Below, piece after piece: positions 41,988-50,089 of a DNA stretch of 51,016 nt; within the stretch, counting starts at the first letter, position 1, and each line of letters starts with the position of its first letter. The notes beneath the pieces are model-generated. The model was not told the origin of the DNA. It searched no databases and saw only the letters and a list, made by a program, of their open reading frames with translations. The position numbers and the translations under genes are program-made. The DNA comes from DRQF01 sp964559135 (lineage in GTDB: Bacteria; Planctomycetota; GCA-002687715; DRQF01), in contig CAZLGG010000015.1 of assembly GCA_964559135.1 (NCBI GenBank), positions 1 to 51,016 of the forward strand, read 5' to 3'.

Positions 41988-42563
41988 GTGCGCAATTCGA
42001 TCATCTGCTGCCTCGTCGCGTTGAGCGTCATGTCCTGCACCAGTGACCCGGTCTGGACGAATCGCGATCTCTTGGCATCGAACAGCGCGGAAATCGCCAT
42101 CGACCACCAGGGTCGGGTCACCAGCATCGAGTATCACATCGATCCCGGCGCCGCCCCCAGGACTGTGCGAGATGCGATGGATGCGCTGCATCCGGGAGGG
42201 GAGTACGTCGGTGCGGAGAAGGAGGTCACCGGGGATCGCGTCCTTTTCGAACTGACCCGACGGGTGGAGGGGCTGGAGGTGGAGGCTCTCTTCACCCGGG
42301 AGGGCCAACTCGTCAGCGAGGAGATCCAGGTCGCCGCGGCGAGCGTGCCCTCCGCGGTCAAGGCTTCCGTCGCGGCGACCCTGCCGGGAGGAGAAGTCAC
42401 GAGTTGGGAAGAGATTCGCGACGGCGCCCGTCGGCTCACCGCGTATCACGTCAAGGTGCGTTCAGAGGGACGCCACTACAAGATGGATCTTTCGCCCGCG
42501 GGGGGGCTGAACGCTCTCATCGTCGAGCTGCCGGCGGAGCTGGAGGTCCCCACCTCCCGTTGA
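41988..42563 (+). CDS. Lipoprotein with tandem PepSY-like domains
   Basis: 191 residues from GTG 41988 (GAGGAGGG 5-6 nt upstream). The lipoprotein signal LVALSVMSC puts the Cys near residue 17. Two repeats of the form V-x-D/A-A-x2-A-L/T-L-P/H-G-G-E (RDAMDALHPGGEYVG and KASVAATLPGGEVTSW) are each followed by strands (ELTRRVEGLEVEALFTREGQL; YHVKVRSEGRHYKMDLSPAG), which is the PepSY/BLIP-like fold. Such domains inhibit or regulate periplasmic peptidases. Its neighbour upstream is a trypsin-like protease, but a link is only positional. Confidence 0.7.
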   Translation: MRNSIICCLVALSVMSCTSDPVWTNRDLLASNSAEIAIDHQGRVTSIEYHIDPGAAPRTVRDAMDALHPGGEYVGAEKEVTGDRVLFELTRRVEGLEVEALFTREGQLVSEEIQVAAASVPSAVKASVAATLPGGEVTSWEEIRDGARRLTAYHVKVRSEGRHYKMDLSPAGGLNALIVELPAELEVPTSR

Positions 42564-42592
42564 AGCGGAGTTTGGGCCCTCGAGACGAGAAA

Positions 42593-42618
42593 GCCCCGGG
42601 TGACATGTCACCCGGGGC
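42593..42618 (-). terminator. Terminator of the tRNA-Val transcript (perfect 26-bp palindrome)
   Basis: GCCCCGGG-TGACATGTCA-CCCGGGGC is a perfect palindrome, able to form a 12-bp stem with a 2-nt centre (in RNA probably an 11-bp stem with a 4-nt loop). It starts 19 nt after the tRNA 3' end on the minus strand and is followed there by TTTCTCGTCT. In the plus direction no T-run follows. Confidence 0.65.
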
Positions 42619-42637
42619 CGGCGAATCTCGAAGCGAG

Positions 42638-42711
42638 TGGGCGTAACTGGACTTGAACCAGTGACCTCCACGATGTCAACGTGGCGCTCTAGCCAACTGA
42701 GCTATACGCCC
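42638..42711 (-). tRNA. tRNA-Val (anticodon GAC)
   Basis: 74 nt on the minus strand. The acceptor stem is GGGCGTA/TACGCCC, discriminator A (42638). The D arm is GCTC-AGTTGGCTA-GAGC. The anticodon arm CCACG-TTGACAT-CGTGG has GAC in its 7-nt loop. The T arm is ACTGG-TTCAAGT-CCAGT. The CCA end is not encoded. It reads GUC/GUU valine codons. It has its own promoter and terminator. Confidence 0.95.
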
Positions 42712-42724
42712 TCGAGGCGGGGGG

Positions 42725-42753
42725 ATTCTGTGGCCGGTCGGGCCTCCCGTCAA
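42725..42753 (-). promoter_or_regulatory. Promoter of tRNA-Val
   Basis: The minus strand has TTGACG (42753-42748), a 17-nt spacer and CAGAAT (42730-42725), 14 nt before the tRNA 5' end. Position, spacing and -35 agree with the window's other promoters. Confidence 0.6.
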
Positions 42754-43002
42754 GGGGGCGGGCGACCCCCAATCGTGGGGCGGTTCCTCGGGCCGGGTTG
42801 GGGGAGGGAGGAGCGGCAACAGACCTAAGTCGCTCGGGCCGGAAGGTTTGAAATCTCCGAGTCCATTTCCTCTGAGAACAATCGGGAATTCCTTTCGTTT
42901 TTCGGTCTCGGGGTCGTAGAACGTTCTTCGCGTCGATGGCCCGTTGTGGTCAGCAGGGGGGATGTCCATCCCGATTCCTTGTGCGAGCGAAGGCCCCAAA
43001 GC

Positions 43003-43620
43003 ATGCATTCCGTTGTCCGCGGCACTCCCGGCCGCAAACCCAAAGTGAAGCCGGGCTTGGAGGTCTTCACCACCGGACAGGTGGCGAAGATTTGCAACGT
43101 GACGATTCGTACCGTGATCAAGTGGTTCGAGTCCGGCAAGATTCAGGGATACCGAATTCCGGCGTCCAGGGATCGCCGTATTCCCCGAGAAAGCCTTCTC
43201 GCGTTTCTCGAGGAGCACGGCATCCCGTACGATCCTTCGCTCTTCGACGCGAAACCCAAGATTCTGGTGGCGGAAGATGATCCGGCGGTCTCGCGCACGG
43301 TCATCGAATTGCTCTCCCAACTGGACGGAATTGAAGTTCATGGGGCTTCCAGTGGCTACGAGGCCGGCTTTCTCACGGCTCAATTGCGCCCTCGCATCCT
43401 CCTGATCGATTATGATCTGGGCGACACGAACGCCGAGGAAGTGGTCTCCACTCTCGAGCGTCAGCATCAGCTCCAGGATGTCCACGTGATCGTCATGTCC
43501 GGTTTCCTGGACAGGGACGACTGCGAGCGCCTGGAAGGGCAAGGGTTGCGTGTGTTGCGCAAGCCCTTCGACGTGGAGGCATTCCTCGCTGAGATCCGCG
43601 CACTCGTCCCCCTCGTCTGA
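43003..43620 (+). CDS. Excisionase-type HTH fused to a response-regulator receiver domain
   Basis: 205 residues. Residues about 20-70 are a small MerR/excisionase-type helix-turn-helix (FTTGQVAKICNVTIRTVIKWFESGKIQGYRIPASRDRRIPRESLLAFLEEH). Residues about 85-205 are a receiver domain with all key residues: D92/D93, phosphoacceptor D136 (LLIDYDLG), S166 (VIVMSG) and K187 (LRKPFD). This order, DNA-binding first and receiver last, is the reverse of most response regulators. No histidine kinase is adjacent. ATG 43003 is chosen because upstream residues add nothing recognisable and AAGG lies about 9 nt before. The MATE exporter starts 7 nt after its stop and is probably cotranscribed. Confidence 0.82.
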   Translation: MHSVVRGTPGRKPKVKPGLEVFTTGQVAKICNVTIRTVIKWFESGKIQGYRIPASRDRRIPRESLLAFLEEHGIPYDPSLFDAKPKILVAEDDPAVSRTVIELLSQLDGIEVHGASSGYEAGFLTAQLRPRILLIDYDLGDTNAEEVVSTLERQHQLQDVHVIVMSGFLDRDDCERLEGQGLRVLRKPFDVEAFLAEIRALVPLV

Positions 43621-43627
43621 GGATGCC

Positions 43628-45025
43628 TTGACCACCGGCGCCTTGGGACCGGCCTGCCTCCGGTTCGGTCTGCCCTTGGCCCTCGGGATGGCTTTCCACG
43701 GCCTCTTCAACGTGGTCGATCTCGTGATCGTGGGCCATCTCGGCGCGGGCGCCGTGGCGGCGGTGACTGCGGCGGGTCTCGTCCACATGGCCGTGCTGCT
43801 CCTCTTCAACGGTTTCATCGATTTGCAGGCCGCGGCGCTCGGACGGCTCCTGGGTCGGAACCGCCGTGCTGCCGCGGTGCGCGTGGCGGAAGAGGCTTTC
43901 ACCGTCGGTTGGATCGCATCCCTCGCGGTCGGTGTCCTCCTGTCCGTTCCGGCCGCTTGGCTCGTGGAGGGTTTGATCCACGACTCATCCGCCACCGTGG
44001 AGGGCGCCCGATATCTCTCGATCATGGCCTGGGGCTCGGGCACCATGTTCGCCCTGTTGTCGGGGACGGTCGTTTTTCGCTCTTTTGGACGATCGCTCCT
44101 GCCCATGGCCGTTCTCATCGCCGCCAACGTCTTGAACATCGTGCTCGACCTGGCCTGGGTTCATGGTCTCTGGGGAGCCCCGAAGATGGGTGTGGCCGGG
44201 GCGGCGTGGGGGACTGTCATCGCCCGTGGGGTGGGAGCCGCGGTCCTTCTCTTCGGGATCGGCTCCTTGCCCAGGCCGCGCATCCGCTGGTGGCGGATGC
44301 GAGCCCCCGGGCCGGCCACGAGGGAAGCCCTCGCAAGAGGTTGTGTGCAATCTTTGCGTCAGGTGGCTCGCGTGGCCGCGCTCTATCTGCTGTTTCGTTG
44401 CGCCGCGGGTGGGCTCGCCGCCCGAGACGGGGGCTCCGCCGCGAGGGACCTCCTCGACGGCGTGGGCGTCGCCCTACGCCTCGAGATGGTGGTGGTTTTC
44501 GCCGCTCTGGGCTGGGGCGCGGCGGCAGCGTCGGTGGTGGCGAGGAATCTGGGCAAGGGATTTCGGAATCGCGCCGAAGGGGGCGTGTGGTACTGCGTCC
44601 TGGGAGCGGCACTCATGGCGGCGACGGCTGCGTTTGCCTTATGGACCTGGCAGACGAGCGCTCTGCGCCTCGTCGCCCCTCGAATGACGCTCGGTGCGCT
44701 CAGAGCGGGGCAGGCGTATCTTGCCTGGACCCTGCCCGCATGGGCGCTCCTGGCCGCGGGAGTCGTCATTTCGCAGGGATTGGCCGGAGCGGGGTCCACC
44801 AAGACCGCGCTCGCGCTGGACGGTCTTCTCTACCTCGCTCTCCTCGTACCTTGGGCGTATTCTCTATCCGGATTCGAATTCTCGCCGGACAGGCTCTGGG
44901 GCGGATTGGCGGGCGCCCATTTTCTGGCGGCTTTTTTGTACGCCGTGGTGCTGCGATGGGGCGGTTGGCGGGGCAAGACCGTCGCCGAATCCGGGTTTCG
45001 ACGGACTTCGCGAAGCCTCTCCTGA
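43628..45025 (+). CDS. MATE-family multidrug/cation exporter
   Basis: 465 residues with about twelve hydrophobic helices in two six-helix halves. Family features include LGMAFHGLFNVVDLVIVGHLGAGAVAAV in helix 1/2 and an N-x-x-L-D-x-x-W segment in helix 6 (NVLNIVLDLAWVHG). MATE proteins export drugs and metabolites using Na+ or H+ gradients. TTG 43628 is chosen because GAGG lies 5 nt upstream and the protein then begins right before the first helix; it follows the HTH-receiver gene by 7 nt, which may control it. Confidence 0.83.
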   Translation: MTTGALGPACLRFGLPLALGMAFHGLFNVVDLVIVGHLGAGAVAAVTAAGLVHMAVLLLFNGFIDLQAAALGRLLGRNRRAAAVRVAEEAFTVGWIASLAVGVLLSVPAAWLVEGLIHDSSATVEGARYLSIMAWGSGTMFALLSGTVVFRSFGRSLLPMAVLIAANVLNIVLDLAWVHGLWGAPKMGVAGAAWGTVIARGVGAAVLLFGIGSLPRPRIRWWRMRAPGPATREALARGCVQSLRQVARVAALYLLFRCAAGGLAARDGGSAARDLLDGVGVALRLEMVVVFAALGWGAAAASVVARNLGKGFRNRAEGGVWYCVLGAALMAATAAFALWTWQTSALRLVAPRMTLGALRAGQAYLAWTLPAWALLAAGVVISQGLAGAGSTKTALALDGLLYLALLVPWAYSLSGFEFSPDRLWGGLAGAHFLAAFLYAVVLRWGGWRGKTVAESGFRRTSRSLS

Positions 45026-45038
45026 CGAGGCCAGCCGC

Positions 45039-45067
45039 TTGCGCAAACCAGGGCTGGACCGTAAAAA
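45039..45067 (+). promoter_or_regulatory. Candidate promoter of the WYL regulator pair
   Basis: TTGCGC (45039-45044), a 17-nt spacer and TAAAAA (45062-45067). Spacing is optimal and each hexamer has four of six consensus bases. The palindrome at 45081-45096 lies just after the predicted start. Confidence 0.4.
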
Positions 45068-45080
45068 GAGGAGCCCACCT

Positions 45081-45096
45081 CCGTCTCGCGAGACGG
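45081..45096. promoter_or_regulatory. Perfect 16-bp palindrome, candidate operator
   Basis: CCGTCTCGCGAGACGG is a perfect palindrome 21 bp before the first WYL-regulator start, within the predicted early transcribed region. It could be an autoregulatory binding site. As RNA it would form a 6-bp stem with a CGCG-type loop. Confidence 0.45.
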
Positions 45097-45117
45097 GCCA
45101 CGCCGAAGGCCAGAAAC

Positions 45118-46152
45118 ATGACGAAAATCTCGAAAACGGAACGCCTTTTGAACCTGATCTCCTTCCTGCTCAGGTCGCCGCGACCGATTCCGTTCTCGGA
45201 GATCGCCGGCTACGTCGTGGGCTACGACGACGACGCAAAACTGGATTCGATCGAGAAGCGATTCGATCGGGACAAGGCCGAACTCCGCAACCTGGGCATT
45301 CCCGTCGAATACCAGGATACCGGTTCCCCCGAACAGTCGGGATACACCATTCCGGCGAAGAAATTCTTTCTCAACAAACTACAGCTGGATGGAGGAGACG
45401 CCGTCCTCCTCTCCCTGGCGGCTCGTTCCGGCGCGCTGGCGCTGGGCAGTCCCATGTTGCGGGAATCATTTCGCTCGGCCCTACGAAAGCTTTCCGTGGA
45501 TGCTCCGGTTGTGGAGGGCATTCCTCTCGAGCCCGCCACGATGGTCGAGGTCATCTCCGGGAACCGCCGGGCGAACGAGCAGCTCCAGCTGATCTGCAGC
45601 GCGGTGTTCGGCCGGAGACGGATACGGTTCGACTACCTGGGTCACAACGACGAGAAGGCCAAGGGCCGCCGCCTCGAGCCTTACGGTATGGGCTTGCACG
45701 AAGGGGAGTGGTACCTCGTGGGATTCGATCTCGATCGGAACGGGATTCGGATGTTCAAACTCTCCCGCATCGTGGGCCATGTGAAGCTCATCGGTGCGTC
45801 GGACTCCGGACAGGAGTTCGACATTCCGAAGGATTTCCACATCCGAGACCATCTGGACCGGGACGCTTGGGAATTCGGCTCGGGGGAGCGTACGACCGTC
45901 GAAATCCGCATGCCGAAGCCCTTGGCGGAGCAACTACAGCGCCGCCATCGGGCGGAAGTGAAGTCGACGTCCGGGAGCGAAGCGGTCCTGCTGATTCAAG
46001 CGCGGACGCCGCTCCGTCTGCTCGATGAGATCCTTTCATGGGGACCCGACGTGCGTGTGATCGCTCCACCCGATCTGGTGGAGGCTGCGAAGACGCGGAT
46101 CGAGGACATGCTCTCGCGGTACGGCGACGTGGAGATGGGAGAGGTCGCGTGA
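45118..46152 (+). CDS. WYL-domain transcriptional regulator, PafB/PafC-like (first of pair)
   Basis: 344 residues. An N-terminal winged helix (KTERLLNLISFLLRSPRPIPFSEI, then SIEKRFDRDKAELRNLGIPVEY) is followed by a WYL domain at about 155-240, with the signature G-E-W-Y-L-V-G-F-D, and a WCX-type C-terminal extension. WYL regulators sense ligands such as nucleic acids; the PafBC pair in actinobacteria activates DNA-damage genes. It is coupled to the next gene by GTGA. AAGG lies about 8 nt before the ATG. Confidence 0.85.
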   Translation: MTKISKTERLLNLISFLLRSPRPIPFSEIAGYVVGYDDDAKLDSIEKRFDRDKAELRNLGIPVEYQDTGSPEQSGYTIPAKKFFLNKLQLDGGDAVLLSLAARSGALALGSPMLRESFRSALRKLSVDAPVVEGIPLEPATMVEVISGNRRANEQLQLICSAVFGRRRIRFDYLGHNDEKAKGRRLEPYGMGLHEGEWYLVGFDLDRNGIRMFKLSRIVGHVKLIGASDSGQEFDIPKDFHIRDHLDRDAWEFGSGERTTVEIRMPKPLAEQLQRRHRAEVKSTSGSEAVLLIQARTPLRLLDEILSWGPDVRVIAPPDLVEAAKTRIEDMLSRYGDVEMGEVA

Positions 46153-47135
46153 ACCTTTCTCTCGAAATGGTGTTGAGGTGCCTGGATCTGCTTCCGATCC
46201 TCAGGGAGAACCAGGGGATCACTCTTGATCGTTTGGCCGAAGTGACGGGCTTCACGAGAAAGTACATCGCCGACGAGCTGATTCCCGCGCTCATGCTGTG
46301 CGGCTCGCCGCCGTACATGCCCCATGACTATGTCAGCGTGGATCTCGACGGCGACAAGGTGTTCCTCCAGTTCGCGGATCACTTTCAAAGGCCGGTCACG
46401 CTTTTGCCGGTCGAGATCATGGCGCTGCATCTGGCCCTGACGACGGTGAGATTCCGAAACGACCATCTGCCTCAGATCCGCAGTCGTTTGAAGGAATTGA
46501 TCGAGAAGATCGAGAATGCCTTACCCGAGGATCTGCGGGTTCTCTTGAGGGAGAGCCACCGCATCAGCTTCGGTGACCGAAAAGACGAGGAATCGCCCTG
46601 GTTCCTCTCTCTGCGCGAGGCGGCGGAACAGCGGCGTCAAGTCCGCATCGACTACCTCTCTTGGGGCGACTCGGAAATCAAACGTCGCGTCATTCACCCC
46701 TATGGCCTCGTCACCCTCGACGGAGTGACGTACGTCGTGGCCCACGACTCCCTACGGGGGTACGAGGTGTCGTTTCGGCTGGACCGCATTCACGGACTCG
46801 AAGTTCTCGACGACGGTTTCGAAATCGATGCCGGCTTCTCTCTGGAGGATCGTGTGCGCCAGGGCCTTTTTCAACGCCCGGGCGTGGACGAGAAGGAGGT
46901 GCAGATTCGATTTCGCGGGCCCGCCTCCACTTTGATCTCGGAGATGTTCGACCCATCGCGCTGGAACCGTGAGAAGGATCGTTCCGTTGTGCTCCGATTG
47001 AATACGTCCCGGCCCAACTCCGTTGTCCGATGGGCGCTCCGGTTCGGCACCGATGCCGAGGTCGTCGGACCGAAAGATGTCCGCCGGTTGGCCGTCGAGG
47101 AACTGGGGAAGCTTCGCGCCGCCTACGCGGAGTGA
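46149..47135 (+). CDS. WYL-domain transcriptional regulator, PafB/PafC-like (second of pair)
   Basis: 328 residues from GTG 46149, overlapping the previous stop. The N-terminal helix-turn-helix (LDLLPILRENQGITLDRLAEVTGF) is followed by a WYL-like core (RQVRIDYLSWGDSEIKRRVIHPYGLV). The signature triad is degenerate (T-Y-V instead of W-Y-L in DGVTYVVAHD). A WCX extension lies at the C-terminus (EKEVQIRFRG to LRFGTDAEVVGPKDVRR). As in PafBC, the two proteins probably form a heterodimer; the changed triad may mean that only the first partner senses the ligand. Confidence 0.83.
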   Translation: MNLSLEMVLRCLDLLPILRENQGITLDRLAEVTGFTRKYIADELIPALMLCGSPPYMPHDYVSVDLDGDKVFLQFADHFQRPVTLLPVEIMALHLALTTVRFRNDHLPQIRSRLKELIEKIENALPEDLRVLLRESHRISFGDRKDEESPWFLSLREAAEQRRQVRIDYLSWGDSEIKRRVIHPYGLVTLDGVTYVVAHDSLRGYEVSFRLDRIHGLEVLDDGFEIDAGFSLEDRVRQGLFQRPGVDEKEVQIRFRGPASTLISEMFDPSRWNREKDRSVVLRLNTSRPNSVVRWALRFGTDAEVVGPKDVRRLAVEELGKLRAAYAE

Positions 47136-47242
47136 GGTCTCTCGAGCGCGAGGACGAATCCTTTGCCGCCCGAGACCTGAGATCCCACACTGTGACCTGA
47201 GCCCGACGTCGCCGAACTGGCAGGATACTCTTGGGAATCCAG

Positions 47243-50050
47243 ATGACTCGATACGTTTATTTCTTACTTCTCGTCCTCGTCGCGTTGCGGCCGGCCTCGG
47301 CCCAGACCGATGAGGAGTTGGACCGCTGGATGCAACGCGCGGAACGCTTCGCGCAGCGAGGGCAGTGGAGGAGGGCGACTCCCCTGTTCGAAAAAGTCGT
47401 CGCCGCGGATCCGGAGGATCGAGAGGCCAAACGCCAACTCCTCCTGTGCTTGGAAGCCACCGGAAACGAGGAGGAGCTGGGACGTCTTCTCCGTGACGAA
47501 ATCAAGGCGCATCCCGGCAGCAAGGATCTCCGCGTCGACAGGGTGCGCCACCTCGTGAGGACGGGGCGCGCCGATGAGGCCCTCGAGGCTTTGGCCGAGG
47601 CGCGGAAACTCTTTCCCGACGACTCCACGTTCCAGGTCATGGAGGGCGAACTTCTCCAGGATGCGGGCCGCGATGACGAGGCGAAGGCTCTCTTCGATGC
47701 CGTCATCGCCGCGGCGAAGGCAAGAGTCTTCCGCAAGGCCGCCGATCTCGTGGCGCTGGCGCGGGCCGATCTTTTCTACCCCGGCGGAGAGAAGTGGGCG
47801 GAGCGGGCCCTGGTGGATGCGCAGAAGGCCGACCCCAAGCTCCTGGATGCCTATCTTTGGCTCGCCCGCGTCTATCGTCGCCTGGATCTGCCCACCGATT
47901 CCGATCGCGAGCTGAAAGATGCCTTGGAACTCAGGAAGTCGTGGCCGGCGATTCTCGTCGAGAGGGCGCGCACCGCCGATCTGAGGCTCGGGCAGGCCGA
48001 CGACGTCAAGAAGGCTGCCGTCGCGAAGGTCCTGAAGATCAATCCACGTCATCCCGACGGCCTATTCCTGTCGGGGATGGAAGCCATTTCCGAGGGGCGG
48101 CTCGAGGAGGCGAAGCGGAGGTTCGAGCGAGCCCTCGAGGTCAACCCGCGGCACAAGGAGGCCCTTTCCGGCCAGGCCGCGCTGGCTGTCTTTCACGGCG
48201 ACATCGCGGCCCGCGAGACCATCCAAAAACGCGTCATGAACCTCGACCCGACGTTCGGGGAGTTTCATCGCATCGTCGGAGAGGCGCTCTCCAGCCGCTG
48301 GCGTTGGGCCGAGGCCTTGGTGGAATTGCGCCAGGGGGCCCGGCTGGAGCCGGCGAACTGGCGCATCTGGGACGATTTGGCCCGCTATGCCCTCTACCTG
48401 GGCGAAGAGAAGGAAGGTCTGAAGGCCCTCGAGGCCGCCGACGCTGCGGCTCCCGCGGGCCGTGTCTGGCGGAACAACATGCACACCATGATGTCGGAGC
48501 TGGCGGAGAACTACGAGACTCTGCGGACGCGCCACTTCGTGCTGAAACTCCACAAGAAGGAAGCGAAGGTCCTCGCCAGATATCTGCCGGATTTCGTCGA
48601 TGCGTCCTATGACCTTTTCGTCGACCGTTACGGCTACGAGCCGAAGACGCCCATCCTCTTCGAGGTCCTTCGCCGACACTCGGATTTTTCCGTCCGGACG
48701 ATGGGGACCCTGGGGTTGGGCGCTCTCGGCGTCTGCTTCGGGCCCACCGTGATGATGGACGGCCCTCTCGCCCAAAAACCGGGCAGCTACAACTGGGAGG
48801 CCACGGCCCACCACGAGATCGCTCACGTCTTCACGCTGAACAAAAGTCGCCATCGGGTGCCCCGGTGGCTGACGGAGGGCCTCTCTTCATGGGAAGAGGT
48901 GAGGATGAACCCCTCTTGGGGACGAGACATGGAGATTCAGCTCCATAATGCTCTCCACAACGGCAAGATCCTGAAGGTTCTCGAATTCGACGCCGCGTTT
49001 CGCACGTCCCGCATCGGTTTCGCGTACTACCAAGGGAGCCTCGTTTCGCGGTGGATCGAGGAGACCCGGGGCATCGAGGCCATTCGTCGCATGCTCGCTC
49101 TCTACGGCGAGGACAAGGACACACGGGAGGTCCTTCGGGAAGCCTTGGGGATGACGCCGGAAGCCTTCGACGCCGGGTTTCTCGCCTTCGTGAAGGCCTA
49201 CTTGGCCCCCATGCGGAGGATGCCCGTCTACGACGACGACAGCATGGCCCGTTTCAACAAGGCCCTCGTCGACGGCAAGGATGTGGACGAGATGCGGATT
49301 CGACTTGCCTGGGGACACTATTCGAGGGGGCGCCACGTCGACATGGAGGCCGTCTTGAAGCCCCTTCTCGACGCCCGTCACGAGGATCCCCGCATCGAGC
49401 TGCTTCTGGGCCTTCGCGCCGCCAAGGGCGGGCGAAAGAAGGAGGCGCGGGAACGCTTCATGAAGCTCCGGAAGGCCGGTTTCCGCGACCATGTCATGGA
49501 GATGCTCCTCGTGGGGCTGCTCGGCGCCGCGGGCCGGGACGACGAAGCGATGGAATTGGCGGTGGCGGCCACGGATTCCGATCCCTGGGATGCCTCGGCC
49601 TGGAAGCAGCTGGCCCGTTTGCAGCAGGCGGCCGGAGACACGAAGGGGTGGTCCAAGTCGTTGAGGCGCCTCTGTAATCTTGTGGATACAGCGGTGAAAC
49701 CTCGTGAAGAACTTCTGGAGTGGGCGGAGAAACAGGGCGACCGGAAGGCGGCCCAGGCGCTGTTGGACGAGCTTCTCGCCATCGTTCCGATGGATCCGAA
49801 ACTCCACCTTCGGCGGGGACGTTTCGAGAAGGAGGAAAAGAGACTCGACGCAGCGCTCTCGGAGTTCGAGTGCGCCCTCGACGCCGGCGCGAGCGGGCCT
49901 TTGGAATTCGACGTGCGCCTGGAACTGGGGCGCCTTCTTTTGGACCTCGACAGAGCCGACGATGCGTCCTACCATCTCGACCGAGCGCTGGAGATCAAAC
50001 CTTCTTCCGACGAGGCGAAGGAATTGTTGCGCCGCGCCGAGCGGGAGTAG
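47243..50050 (+). CDS. Exported TPR-repeat protein with central zinc metalloprotease domain
   Basis: 935 residues. The signal peptide (RYVYFLLLVLVALRPASAQ) ends in SAQ. TPR-like repeats span about 30-420 and again about 655-935. Between them, about 430-640, lies a peptidase-MA-like domain with H524-E525-x-x-H528 (HHEIAHVF) and a following WLTEGLSSWEE glutamate, i.e. a gluzincin site. It is probably periplasmic; TPRs may present substrate. ATG 47243 is chosen because the upstream TTG 47231 adds only four residues. It is followed 39 bp later by the dnaA-like gene. Confidence 0.83.
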   Translation: MTRYVYFLLLVLVALRPASAQTDEELDRWMQRAERFAQRGQWRRATPLFEKVVAADPEDREAKRQLLLCLEATGNEEELGRLLRDEIKAHPGSKDLRVDRVRHLVRTGRADEALEALAEARKLFPDDSTFQVMEGELLQDAGRDDEAKALFDAVIAAAKARVFRKAADLVALARADLFYPGGEKWAERALVDAQKADPKLLDAYLWLARVYRRLDLPTDSDRELKDALELRKSWPAILVERARTADLRLGQADDVKKAAVAKVLKINPRHPDGLFLSGMEAISEGRLEEAKRRFERALEVNPRHKEALSGQAALAVFHGDIAARETIQKRVMNLDPTFGEFHRIVGEALSSRWRWAEALVELRQGARLEPANWRIWDDLARYALYLGEEKEGLKALEAADAAAPAGRVWRNNMHTMMSELAENYETLRTRHFVLKLHKKEAKVLARYLPDFVDASYDLFVDRYGYEPKTPILFEVLRRHSDFSVRTMGTLGLGALGVCFGPTVMMDGPLAQKPGSYNWEATAHHEIAHVFTLNKSRHRVPRWLTEGLSSWEEVRMNPSWGRDMEIQLHNALHNGKILKVLEFDAAFRTSRIGFAYYQGSLVSRWIEETRGIEAIRRMLALYGEDKDTREVLREALGMTPEAFDAGFLAFVKAYLAPMRRMPVYDDDSMARFNKALVDGKDVDEMRIRLAWGHYSRGRHVDMEAVLKPLLDARHEDPRIELLLGLRAAKGGRKKEARERFMKLRKAGFRDHVMEMLLVGLLGAAGRDDEAMELAVAATDSDPWDASAWKQLARLQQAAGDTKGWSKSLRRLCNLVDTAVKPREELLEWAEKQGDRKAAQALLDELLAIVPMDPKLHLRRGRFEKEEKRLDAALSEFECALDAGASGPLEFDVRLELGRLLLDLDRADDASYHLDRALEIKPSSDEAKELLRRAERE

Positions 50051-50089
50051 CCCGCACACCCAAGTCAGAGCCACCACGGGGGAATCACG

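Noticed and set aside
42918..42927. AGAACGTTCT palindrome as a LexA box upstream of the HTH-receiver gene.
   Set aside because: It lacks the spacing of known LexA boxes (GAAC-N4-GTTC or GTTC-N7-GTTC); a 10-bp palindrome is expected by chance in a window this size.
50051..50089. Replication origin next to the dnaA-like gene.
   Set aside because: The gap is only 39 bp and has no DnaA boxes or A/T-rich unwinding element; dnaN and the rest of the gene are beyond the window.
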